41,997 bases of DNA from Prorocentrum cordatum (lineage: Eukaryota; Sar; Dinophyceae; Prorocentrales; Prorocentraceae), in the NCBI GenBank assembly GCA_963575745.1, contig CAUYUJ010013858.1, positions 396,005 through 438,001 of the forward strand. The letters are read 5' to 3'. Shown here one piece after another: positions 32,955 to 41,768 of the stretch. The translations under genes were made by a program, and so were the position numbers. How positions within the stretch are numbered: position 1 is the first letter of the stretch; each line of letters begins with the position of its first letter. A model generated the notes under the pieces. The model had not been told where the DNA came from. It searched no databases and was given only the letters and a program-made list of their open reading frames with translations.

Positions 32955-33110
32955 AGCAGGAGAAGGAGGAGGAGGAGGAGGAGGAGGAGGAGGAGGAGGA
33001 GGAGGAGGAGGAAGAGCAGTGGAGGAGCATGGAGGAGTCGGAGGAGGAGGAGGAGGAGGAGGAGGAGGAGCAGTGGAGGAGCAGGAGGAGGAGGAATATA
33101 TCTAATATAC
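32955..33110 (+). repeat. GGA tract
   Basis: Almost pure GGA/GAG over 150 bases, with two GCAGTGGAGGAGC interruptions. Confidence 0.95.
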
Positions 33111-33114
33111 ATAT

Positions 33115-33505
33115 GGAGGAGGCACCCCCCCTCTGCCATTCCCCTTTTCCGTTCCCCTTCGTCGTCGTCTTCGTCGTCGTCCCCCCTCCCCCTTCGTCGT
33201 CGTCCTCGTCGTCGTCTTCGTCGTCGTCTTCTTCGTCGTATATATAGGTGTCTGTATATATTATATATATACATATATATATTTGGAGGAGGCATCCCCT
33301 CTCCCCCTTCGTCGTCGTCTTCGTCGTCGTCGTCGTTGGCGGCGTCGGCGTCGTCGTCGTCGCCCTGTCGTCGTCGGCGTCGTCGTCGTCGTCGCCGTCG
33401 CCGTCGTCGCCGTTGTCGTCGCCGTCGTCGTCGCCTTCGTCGTCCTCGGCGTCGCCGTCGTCAGCGTCGTCGTTTTTGTCAGCGTCGTCGTCGTCGTCCC
33501 GTGTC
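33115..33505 (+). repeat. TCGTCGTC tracts with duplicated GGAGGAGGCA junction
   Basis: TCGTCGTCTTCGTCGTCG at 33160-33240 and 33310-33500. ATATGGAGGAGGCAYCCC is duplicated at about 33112 and 33278, each time preceded by a TATATA tract and followed by TCGTCG. This looks like a roughly 166-bp duplication. Confidence 0.88.
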
Positions 33506-33572
33506 TGTGTGCGTGCGTGGCACGGCGGTCGGGCCCCGTGGGGCCGCACCTCAGTACTTTGCGGTTCCTTAG

Positions 33573-34379
33573 CCCCAGGACTCGCCCGAGGCGTCCGACG
33601 AGTTGTTCGGGGAGGACGGGGGCGAGGACTCCGAGGATGATCCTGGTGGTGGTCACGGCGGTGTGCCTCATGGTGGTGCTCCTGTTGACGTGCCTCCTGG
33701 TGGCGCTCATGTTGACGTGCCTCCTGGTGGCGCTCATGTTGACGTGCCTCCTGGTGGTGTTCATGTTGACGTGCATCCTGGTGGTGCTCACGTTCATGTT
33801 GACGTGCCTCCTGGTGGCGCCCCTGTTGACGTGCCTCCTGGCGCTCATGTTGACGTGCCTCCAGGGCCAGTGCACCCGCCAGGACCTGATGACCCTCCTG
33901 GAGTGCCCGCGCCAGGCGCGCCTGTTCCCCCGCCGCCGCTCCCCCCTCCCGACGACGACGGGCCTCCTGGGATTCACATGGCGGGGCCGAGGGGGCCTGC
34001 GTTGATGGTTTACTACACTGCTCGGGGGAAGATTAGTCCGTATAAGAACGGCGACTTCGTAGCGCATTGCAAGCATGATGGACACGGGGCTAGGTGCACT
34101 AAAACGCGGACTCGGTTTGCACCTAAGCGCGACGCTGACATCATACATTTCCCAGGGCAGGGGGGGCCCCTTGCACGACTCCTTGCTTGGCTTGAATGCG
34201 CGGGCGATTTCAGGAGAGCCGATGGCGATGATGGGCACAAGATGTTCGTCCCGCGTCTGCCTGAGCGCCAGGTTGCCCGTGATAGGATCATGGGGGCGGC
34301 TGGCGTCCTGCGAGATCTCGCGGGGAGAGAACGCCCCAATAGGCCAGGCGAGCCTGACGAGCCGGATGTCCTCACGTGA
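33573..34379 (+). CDS. Probable terminal exon of the large gene: VDVPPGGAH repeats and a Cys/His motif
   Basis: After GTTCCTTAG the frame reads PQDSPEASDELFGEDGGEDS, then about seven 9-residue repeats (VDVPPGGAH, 27-bp units, 33679-33870) and a proline-rich linker. A compact domain follows: PALMVYYTARGKISPYKNGD, FVAHCKHDGHGARCTK, then a basic stretch, PLARLLAWLECAG, and RQVARDRIMGAAGVLRDLAG. C-K-H-D-G-H-G-A-R-C could bind zinc. The end EPDEPDVLT is followed by TGA 34377-34379; a perfect GTGAGT donor at 34376 overlaps it, so a further exon cannot be excluded. Phase 0 suits the exon 2 end. From memory, this small domain ends the same type of long dinoflagellate protein, my reason for linking the exons across about 6.9 kb. 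It could be a separate gene whose start I cannot see. Confidence 0.55.
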   Translation, partial: PQDSPEASDELFGEDGGEDSEDDPGGGHGGVPHGGAPVDVPPGGAHVDVPPGGAHVDVPPGGVHVDVHPGGAHVHVDVPPGGAPVDVPPGAHVDVPPGPVHPPGPDDPPGVPAPGAPVPPPPLPPPDDDGPPGIHMAGPRGPALMVYYTARGKISPYKNGDFVAHCKHDGHGARCTKTRTRFAPKRDADIIHFPGQGGPLARLLAWLECAGDFRRADGDDGHKMFVPRLPERQVARDRIMGAAGVLRDLAGRERPNRPGEPDEPDVLT

Positions 34380-34614
34380 GTGTGGCAACGGCTGACAGCG
34401 CAGTCTTGTACGCGCTGTGTTGTTTCACACATACATATTATAAACAGTTTCGGTGAATATAACTTTGGAGAGTTGGTGTTGGTGGAAATGACGCGCCCAC
34501 TGGCCTTGCCGCCATCCGACGCCCCGTGCCCTAACCACACACCTTTGCAAGCCCCCCCCCAGTCTTCCAGTATTCTCTGCCTCCTTCTGCCAGGGTTGTG
34601 CGAATCGGTGCGAA

Positions 34615-34890
34615 GAATGTCGGGATGACGGCAGTGACTATGTTGGGGATGAGAAGGAGGATGATGATGATGGTGGGGATGAGGAGTGTCAGGGTGAGGA
34701 GTGCCATAGTGATGATCACCAGGGTGAGGGGCATCAGGATGAGGGGCGAGATGGTGAGGAGTACCAGTCTATCAGGATGATGAGCATCAAGGTGAGGAGC
34801 ACCAGGACGATGAGTACCAGGGTGAGGAGTAACAGAGCGAGGAGCATGGGGACGTCGAGGGGCTCCAGGATGAGGAGGAGGAATATGGGT
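34615..34890 (+). repeat. GATGAGGAG/CAGGGTGAGGAG array
   Basis: Units such as ATGAGGAGTACCAGGGTGAG. The complementary type follows at 35010-35160. Confidence 0.88.
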
Positions 34891-35004
34891 GGCTAGGTAA
34901 GGCGAATGGGGGCCATGGCCAAGGGGGTAAAAGGGGATGATTACCAAAGTCAGGAGGATGAGGGATGAGGACGGAAAGTTGTATTCCAGGGGCTCCTCAT
35001 CTCG

Positions 35005-35165
35005 GTACTCCCCGTCCTCTTAACGTCCTCCTCGCCCTGGTATCCACGTCCTCTTAACGTCATCCTCGCCCTGGTAGCCACGTCTTCTTAACGTCCTCCT
35101 GGTACTCCACGCCCTCTTAACGTCCTCCTCGCCCTGGTATCCCATCCTCGCCCTGGATCTCTCCG
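35005..35165 (-). repeat. 34-bp array CTCTTAACGTCCTCCTCGCC
   Basis: Four copies with TTAACGTC at about 35020, 35054, 35088 and 35117 (spacings 34, 34, 29). Its CTCCTCGCCCTGG is the reverse complement of the CAGGGTGAGGAG units at 34615-34890. Confidence 0.88.
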
Positions 35166-35219
35166 TATCCGCTCCTTCCCCCTCCCCCATCCTGGCACCC
35201 ACTCTTCCCTTCCTCATTC

Positions 35220-35530
35220 TGGTGCTCGAGGTCGGGCGGACCTCTCTCGGCTTCGGCCTCGAGGCGGAAAGGGCCTGGCCGACCGTTGCCGCGAATCGCC
35301 TTGGGGGGCAGAGGTCTTCGGGGAGGTCGGAGGACCTCTGCAGAGGTCAAAAAAAAGGTCAGCGGACCTTTCCAGAGCCTTTATAAAGGCTCTGAGTGCA
35401 GTTTTTGAATTCGGGCGCTTTTCAAAAAGGTCAGGGGGACCTCTGGGGATCCTGCGGAGGGCGTTCAAAACGTCGCTGGGACCCCTGGCATCGTGCGATT
35501 GTCGATCGAACAGGGCTGCACGAGGTCCGA
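35220..35530. repeat. AGGTC/GACCT-rich segment with perfect palindromes
   Basis: Contains GACCTCTGCAGAGGTC (35333-35348, perfect 16-mer) and a perfect 22-mer, arms CAGAGCCTTTA/TAAAGGCTCTG (35373-35394). Many AGGTC and GACCT words occur in both orientations. Confidence 0.85.
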
Positions 35531-35554
35531 GGCGACGGAGTCGTCACAAGTTGC

Positions 35555-35890
35555 ATCGACCTTTGTTTGACCTTTGATTCGACCTCTTGTTTGACCTCTG
35601 TTCGACCTTTGTTTGACCTTTGCTTGACCTTTGATTTGACCTCTGATCGACCTTTGTTTGACCTTTGTTTGACCTTTGTTTGACCTCTATTTGACCTTTG
35701 TTTGACCTTTGTTTGACCTTTGTTTGACCTTTGTTTGACCTTTATTTGACCTTTATTTGACCTTTGTTTGACCTTTGTTTGACCTCTCGGACCTTTATTT
35801 GACCTTTGTTTGACCTTTGTTTGGCCTTTGTTTGACCTTTATCTGACCTTTGTTTGACATTTATTTGGCTTTTGTTTGGCGTTGCTGTGA
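35555..35890 (+). repeat. GACCTTTGTTT 11-bp tandem array
   Basis: About 28 units of GACCTTTGTTT with variants GACCTCT and GACCTTTATTT. It directly follows the AGGTC/GACCT segment. Confidence 0.95.
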
Positions 35891-35895
35891 CCTTT

Positions 35896-36008
35896 GTTGC
35901 TTCTCATTATATATAATACATTAGAGGTAATAAACATGTAGGCACGGCGTTGTCGCTTCTCATTATATATAATACATTAGAGAGCATGGACATGTAGACA
36001 CGCTCGTC
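35896..36008 (+). repeat. Two copies of a 56-bp direct repeat
   Basis: TTCTCATTATATATAATACA starts at 35901 and 35957. Both copies continue into TTAGAG and ACATGTAG-ACACG-like ends. Confidence 0.9.
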
Positions 36009-36357
36009 GCTCGGGTTCACATATGTCAATGAAGATATATATGCACTACATTAATGCAGTTGAAGCGAGACCTGGCACGGCCACATCGCATCATGCACTC
36101 ATGCCACGAGGAGCACCATGCGCTTGGATCGTGAGATGATGCACGCGTGGAGAGCAGCGATCACGCCGTCCGGATGCGTCATGGGTTGTGCTATCGGCGA
36201 GCACGCCCTCGGGATACGCGTTCCAGGTCTGTGCCGTTGGAGCGGCGGGGGGGATTGGTTTTGGCCGTTGGGCGGCCAGCGGCGGCAGCCTTGTCGGGTC
36301 GAGCGTTTCAGGGCCAGAAGTGTGCGCCCCCCCCGGCCCTCCTCGGATCTCGCCATA

Positions 36358-36628
36358 ATGGCGTCCACAGGTGACCAGATTATCGTGGCGCGCCTGCAGC
36401 AACGGGGGATGCGTGCTCTTGCCCGCGAGTTTCAGAGAGGCACGGTGGTGTTGATTCGTGACGACGACGACTTCGATGAGCGTTCGATTGGGAAGAACGC
36501 CACTCGGGTCGACCTCTGGCAAGGCCCTGATCTTCTGAGCCCTCCGAAGACGAGGGCGGGCGACGGCAGCGACGCAGCTAAGAGTGGCGGCGCGAACGCG
36601 CGGGAGGCCTTCCACCTCAGCCTGGGAG
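36358..36628 (+). CDS. Candidate gene, exon 1 (unrecognised)
   Basis: ATAATGGCG at 36358 has a strong start context (A at -3, G at +4). The frame reads MASTGDQIIVARLQQRGMRA, LAREFQRGTVVLIRDDDDF, then GKNATRVDLWQGPDLLSP and REAFHLSLG, with balanced composition and no resemblance to surrounding repeats. An in-frame ATG at 36118 would add 80 residues of poorer composition. I end the exon at 36628 before GCGAGC because that gives the right phase for the next segment; the frame otherwise runs on to 36732 through a GGGGAGG tract. No known domain; probably a soluble protein. Confidence 0.4.
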
Positions 36629-36713
36629 GCGAGCTTATGACGGGGTGGGGGAGGGGGAGGAAGAGGGGGAGGAGGAGGAGGGGTTTGGCCTTCCGCGCGC
36701 TCTCGTCGGCCAG

Positions 36714-36805
36714 TTCGGAAGATGTATTCTAAGCCGAAACGCATGTTGCACTCGTGCTACAAGTGGCTCCCGAAGGTCAAGAAGACCGAGCGAGGAGCAG
36801 GGTAG
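36714..36805 (+). CDS. Candidate gene, exon 2 and stop (unrecognised)
   Basis: After a pyrimidine-rich GGCCTTCCGCGCGCTCTCG and GGCCAG (ending 36713), the frame reads RKMYSKPKRMLHSCYKWLPK and VKKTERGAG, ending at TAG 36803-36805. It is very basic and protein-like, a typical C-terminus. Joining it to 36628 gives an 85-base GC-AG intron holding the G-rich tract, and a product of about 120 residues. The basic tail suggests nucleic-acid binding, but that is inference only. Confidence 0.4.
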
Positions 36806-36883
36806 AGTCTACTGGCTCTCGGTAGGTCGCCCTTTCTCGAATTTGCTCGGGATTTCGAGCGCTGAGGCTCTGGGAAAAAACTC

Positions 36884-37150
36884 TGAGGATGATCGAGCCG
36901 AAAGGGGGCGCCAAGATAATCGGACCGACATGGGGGCGCGAAGATAATCGAACCGAAAGGGGGCCCGCAGATAATCGCACCGCAAGGGGGCGCCAGGATA
37001 ATCGATCCGATCAGGGGCTCGCAGTTGGACACAGTAGGGGTGGGCCCATAAGGGGGCGCCGAGGTAATTGGGCCAAGCTAGGGCGCGAAGATAATCGCAG
37101 CGAACATGTGCGCCATGATAGTCGGACAGTAAGATGCCCACGAATTGGGC
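36884..37150 (+). repeat. 27-bp array AAGATAATCGNACCGA
   Basis: Eight diverged copies of about 27 bases: GATAATCG followed by ACCGA, then GGGGGCGC. The array lies directly after the gene candidate ending at 36805. Confidence 0.88.
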
Positions 37151-37286
37151 CATCATTCATTTTTGATTTTTTGATTTCGTAGCGGTTTCCACAGCAAGCC
37201 CAAGCCTTTGGCGTGCCTTCTCACTCACTCTTTGGATGTGCTGAAGTTGTTGTTTGGACCACTCCACTTGAACATCTCGGCGCCCA

Positions 37287-37434
37287 TGGCGAAACGGCCT
37301 ACTCCCGCTGGTGGTGGCGGTCGTGGAAGCGGCCGCGGAGGTCGCAAGCGTGGGAGAGGCCAGGGCCAGAAGGACGTTGCGGGCACGAAGAGCATCGCCA
37401 AGTTCTGCAGCCTCTGTGGGACTGGTGCCAAGGC
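37287..37434 (+). CDS. Candidate first exon with RG-rich start and a CxxC knuckle
   Basis: ATG 37287 (context CCCATGGCG) starts MAKRPTPAGGGGRGSGRGGR, KRGRGQGQKDVAGTKSIAK, then FCSLCGTGAK. The N-terminus is Arg/Gly-rich and the end carries a single CxxC, as in the first half of a zinc knuckle. The second half would be in the next exon, which I cannot find. Beyond about 37434 the frame becomes Pro/Ser-rich and stops at 37567; GC at 37434 or 37443 may be the donor. From memory, many long dinoflagellate proteins of the large-gene type begin with a basic stretch and a CxxC, so this may be the 5' exon of a second copy. Confidence 0.4.
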
Positions 37435-37799
37435 GACCCGCCTAGCGCCTAGCGTGTCTTCTGGTCCCAGTCCCCTCGCTCCCTTTGCTCGCATGCCTTC
37501 GCCCCTCCATTCCCCAGTCGTTCGATTTCCTTCCGCGCTGTGCCCTCCTCCACCCATCAAGTCTTAAGCTTCGCAGTTCCTGTGTCCAAGCGGTTGGTCT
37601 CATTGTTAGTGTCGCTCAGCTTCCAGGCGCGGCCTTGTTCGCGTGTATGTGCACATTCGGTTCTGACGCCCCTTGTCCTCGTCATTGCTCGGGTATCGCC
37701 AGCAGTGCCCAGAGGTTGGTCGAGACTTCGTTCGGATCGCATTCGGTCCAGTGGCATGCTATTGTCCAGCCGTGGCCGTTGCGTTGCTCGCCTGCCTGT

Positions 37800-38135
37800 C
37801 TCTCATATACATGCGCATGCTACACACATACACATACATACACATGTACATATGCACATACACATACATATGCATATACATATACATATACACGTGCATA
37901 CATATATACGTATACATACACACATATAATTTACATATGTACGTATACGTACTTATGTACGTAAGTCGTTGTATTCAAGTATGCTGTATACATGTATGTA
38001 GGTGTATGTAGGTACGTATGTATGTAAGCTCTAGGTTAATGTAAGTGTATGTATGTATGTAAGTTGTAGGTTATGTATGTGCGTATGTATGTTGGCGTAT
38101 GTATATGTATGTAGGTGTATGTACGTCAAACTCAC
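37800..38135 (+). repeat. CATACATA / GTATGTA microsatellite
   Basis: ACATACAC-type tract to about 37930, then GTATGTATGTA and GTAGGTGTATGT to 38130, so the strand of the unit flips in the middle. 38136-38389 is unique, with no gene seen. Confidence 0.92.
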
Positions 38136-38389
38136 AAGATCATGGGACACATCATTTTTTTCCAGGATGCTTCGGGTCGGGGCTGCACCCCTAACGCAAC
38201 ACGTTTTTAATAAAACAAACAGCTTGCCGTTCATAGTCGTGAAGGGCTCCTTTAATTATCATGCAGATCTTTCCATGTGTCAGCATGCCGAAAGGTTTCC
38301 GCGGCAATTTCAGCATCCCTGTTTTCCTCCCGCGCCCCGAGCGCAACGTGCACGGCAGTGTAAAACATCGCGTCTTAAATGCGCGATTC

Positions 38390-38660
38390 ATCAATGCAGC
38401 GCGTCGCGCTGCGACACCGCGCATTGCAACGCAGAACAACGCAACGCATCAAACTGCGACGCAGCAAAGTCAAGCAACGTAAAATGCGACGCTGCGGTAA
38501 GTTTAGTGGTTCTGCAGAGCAGCATCAGGCAACGCAGCAAATATGTTAAACAAAAGCGCGGCCCCTTGCAACGCGGCGCTTTACAACGCGACGCAGTGTA
38601 AGACAAAGCAACAGCGTGCAACACAACGAATTGCAACGCAACGCAGCAGAAACGATTTCG
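38390..38660 (+). repeat. GCAACGCA short tandem array
   Basis: GCAACGCAACGCAGCA and GCGACGCAG words recur, interrupted at 38480-38540. 38661-39086 contains a diverged direct repeat (GGATATGGGGCGAATGCGAG, about 38898 and 39016) and no supported gene. Confidence 0.75.
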
Positions 38661-39086
38661 CGACTGATGCCGTTTGCAGTCCTGCTGGGTTGCCCGTGGG
38701 TTTGTTGGGTCGGCTGGCGGAACTCCGAGGAGCCGCCCCTGGGTGTCAATCTTATGTTGTTCCATGTTTTGGCCCGAGTGCGGTTGTTGCGGTGTATGCA
38801 GGTCCTTGGCGGGTAGTGCTCCGAGAGCCGCGGTCTTCGCGAAGGTGCTCATGGGGGCGCCGTCCGCGCCCTTGGGAGAGCGACGCGATCGTGGTGAGGA
38901 TATGGGGCGAATGCGAGGGTTTTTTTCTGGTCGGGGGTGAGTGCATGGGGTGGCTGCGAACAACAATTGGCGAGGTCGCGGGGTTTGGATTCATGGCGAA
39001 CAGCACTTGGTTAGGATATGGGGCGAGTGCGAAGCTAATGTTTCGGGTTTGGGGTTGGGATTGGCCCTCGAGGGATCATTGGGCGA

Positions 39087-39660
39087 TTGCAGTGCGCAAT
39101 GGCCAGGGGCGCGGCGGCCGCGGGCGCGGCCGCTGACTCCGCGGCGGTCCACGGGCTGTGGCCGTCAGCGAGAATGTGCAAGCTCGCTAAGCCGTTCAAG
39201 CGCGTTGGACCAAAAACGCAAGTTGGCGTTGTCCTATTCGTGTGTGCACCCAGATTTGGGTGCGGAGAAAGCCGCAGATGCGCCCGCGCCGCGGCACGCC
39301 GCAAAAAATGCGGGCCCGTTCCTTTGCGTTTCCCGCAACATATTCGCTTGCGCATGCTCGGGCTGGCTGTCGAATCCGCCCTCGCGCAGAGCCGCCCAAG
39401 CGACGCGCGGCAGATCTGCGAGGTTTTCGCGACTACGCGGGGAAGCTTGCCACTCTGCCACAGGGCGAGTTGGATGGCCCGAGGGCGCTGATCGCGCCCC
39501 CAGCGTCGACGGAGGCGGCCGCCAGGTGCAAGAGTGCAGAGGCCGCGCGCGCGGCGCGCGGCCACTTCATCGCGGGGCGGCGCACTACAACGCGGGCGTT
39601 CGTCGTTTTCCTGGCCGACGCCCGCCCGCAGCCACGGCGGCGCTCAAGCCGTTCGTGATG
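39087..39660 (+). pseudogene. Broken coding-like stretch, unrecognised
   Basis: Protein-like pieces lie in different phases. One reads MCKLAKPFKRVGPKTQVGVV (about 39174), another KRKLALSYSCVHPDLGAEKA (about 39198), a third RDYAGKLATLPQGELDGPRA (about 39430). None runs long enough to be a gene alone, and no consistent splice plan is visible. The HPDLG word is reminiscent of a J-domain loop but may be chance. I infer a decayed or multi-exon gene. Confidence 0.25.
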
Positions 39661-39835
39661 CGCCTGTGGACGATGGGTCGGGGCATCGCCCCTGACCTTC
39701 CAGAGAAGGCCGACCGCGTCATTCAGACGGCGCTGGCGGCGGGCGCGGCCGCGCGGCCAGTTCGAGGGAGCTTTTCGTGGCGACGGGCCCCATGCATGTG
39801 CGACCATAGCTGCATCCCGTGATTTGCGGGGCCCG

Positions 39836-40043
39836 ATCCAGCGCGCCCCAACGACCTCACAAACAGCGAGGCTCTTACCCGCGAGTTCCGTCGAGCCGCG
39901 CGGAAGTTCCACCCAGAGAAGGACGGACTTGTTCTTACTGCCGAACTTACCACGACGGCAGTGCCGCCGCCTGCCACCGGCGCAGAGGCGACGCCGCAAC
40001 CTTCATAGCCGCCGCGAAGTCGCTCCTGGAGGTCGACTCCAAC
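39836..40043 (+). pseudogene. Second J-domain-like relic, frameshifted
   Basis: 39871-39927 reads ALTREFRRAARKFHPEKDG, matching helix II and the HPD loop of a J-domain with HPD changed to HPE. Helix III (DAATFIAAAKSLLEVDSN, 39990-40043) is in another phase, so a one- or two-base shift lies between 39928 and 39989. I found no intron that repairs the phase. Upstream FAGPDPARPNDLTNSE would fit the link before helix II. As in the relic at 28785, the catalytic tripeptide is altered, so co-chaperone activity is unlikely. A sequencing error in the frame is the alternative. Confidence 0.4.
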
Positions 40044-40210
40044 AGCACTTCCAGCGGCCGCGGAGGCGGCGGCCTTGCCCGCTGGGCGCAGGGCGCGCAG
40101 AGCGCGCGCAACGCGCGAATATCATCGGCAAGGGCGCTCCCGTCGCGGTGGGGCACGGCGATTTCGGGGGGGGAGAGTGGGAGAAAGGGTGGGGTGGGGG
40201 CGGGGAAGAA

Positions 40211-40552
<342 letters not shown>

Positions 40553-40659
40553 CCCTGTCGCCCGCCCGTCGCCGCGCGCGCTTCTCTTTTGCGACGAAGA
40601 AGATGGCAGCAAGTTCCGTGCGACAGCAGGGCAAGCGTCGGGGCGCGGTGGCCATGCCG

Positions 40660-41110
40660 TTGGCGCCCCAAGCTTACGTGGGACGGCGTCTCCGTGGAAG
40701 TCGGGGACGTCCCCGACCACGGCGTCGCCGTCGACATTCTGGGCGCCCTGCAACCACGAGGGTTGCGGCACAGGAACGGCCGAATATCGCTGGGTGCGGC
40801 GGCCGCACATCGGCAGAAGTACTTGGCCGCGCACGAGGCGGCCGTTCGGCACGCGTGCGTTGCGAGAGCCGACGAGCTTCTTTTGGGTGCCGCCTCGCAG
40901 TGTTGCACGGGCGATTTTTCTTCATTTTCGGGCCAATCGCGCTCGGCAGCCAGGTGCCGCCACGGCCGTGCATACGGCCGCCGTTCTGTCCGCGGGTGGG
41001 CCAAACCTACTGGAACGCGGCAGAATGCGATCCCCGCTGGACAAGAGTGGGAGTTCGTCGGGCAGTGGGGCTGGTCCGCGGTGGACCGCGCAGCTGCAGT
41101 TGCGCCCAGG
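40660..41110 (+). pseudogene. Possible degraded LINE-type reverse-transcriptase thumb region
   Basis: In the long frame after the poly-G tract: LTWDGVSVEVGDVPDHGVAV, DILGALQPRGLRHRNGRISL, then a helical stretch AAHRQKYLAAHEAAVRHAC and LLLGAASQCCTGDF. The order (strand with W-x-G, V-P, an LG-x-L turn, a G, R-I and a long helix) resembles the segment after the catalytic core of non-LTR reverse transcriptases. No FADD/YxDD core is visible upstream; it would have to lie where the poly-G tract is. Then comes QEWEFVGQWGWSAVDRA. This is a weak resemblance, and I give it only as the best guess. Confidence 0.22.
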
Positions 41111-41219
41111 GAAGAGACGCCGTGTGCCACCGCCGTGTTCTTGCCGTTGCAGCCCCTCCCCCTCCCCATCAAAATCAACCTCCCCCTCCCCCTCCTTCAA
41201 AATCCAAAGAAGCGTTGCT

Positions 41220-41700
41220 CGGCGGATCGGCAGATTGGTTGCGCCCGCTTTCAGATTCTGCATACGTCGGTGCATGGTGCGCACGCCGCCTGCGCCCACA
41301 ACCGACCCGAGGCGTTTCGCCGAATCGTGGCGGCGGGCGCATGCGACCACTTCCGTGAGGGCGCCGACTGGGCCCTCCTCCTCCTCCTCCTCCTCTCTGC
41401 GGGGAGGAGGCCGATCTCTGCCGCGTGGACGCCGACGCCCCCTTTCCCGTTTTCCGCGGATGTTCATGCGCAGTGTGCATTGTTCAGAATGCCAGCGTGC
41501 GCGCAGCGCACGAGGCCAAAGTGTCTGAGGCCGTCGCTGCGGGGCATCTACAACGCGGACAACTCGTGGTTCACGCCTCACAGCGTCGCGCTAGGACTGG
41601 CCATGGCTACAGGCCAGATGCATGGATGCACTATCCAGGAGGAGCCGATCGCCCTCGATACGCACCCGAAGCCGCAGCCAGCCGACGACGCCGATACTTT
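41220..41700 (+). CDS. Candidate coding stretch, unrecognised
   Basis: The same frame continues with IGCARFQILHTSVHGAHAAC, AHNRPEAFRRIVAAGACDHF (faintly ankyrin-like), a CTC-derived leucine run (41380-41397), then GIYNADNSWFTPHSVALGLA and IQEEPIALDTHPKPQPADD. Composition is balanced apart from the leucine run. It may be one or more exons, or a relic in the same decayed block as the upstream segment. Confidence 0.28.
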
Positions 41701-41768
41701 TCTGTCAGAAGCTCAAGCCTTCCAGCCGCCGACGCCAAACTTTTCGTCGCCGCCATGGCCCCCCCCCG

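Noticed and set aside
32848-33549. Asp/Ser-rich minus-strand gene
   Set aside because: Translation of TCGTCG and GGA tracts.
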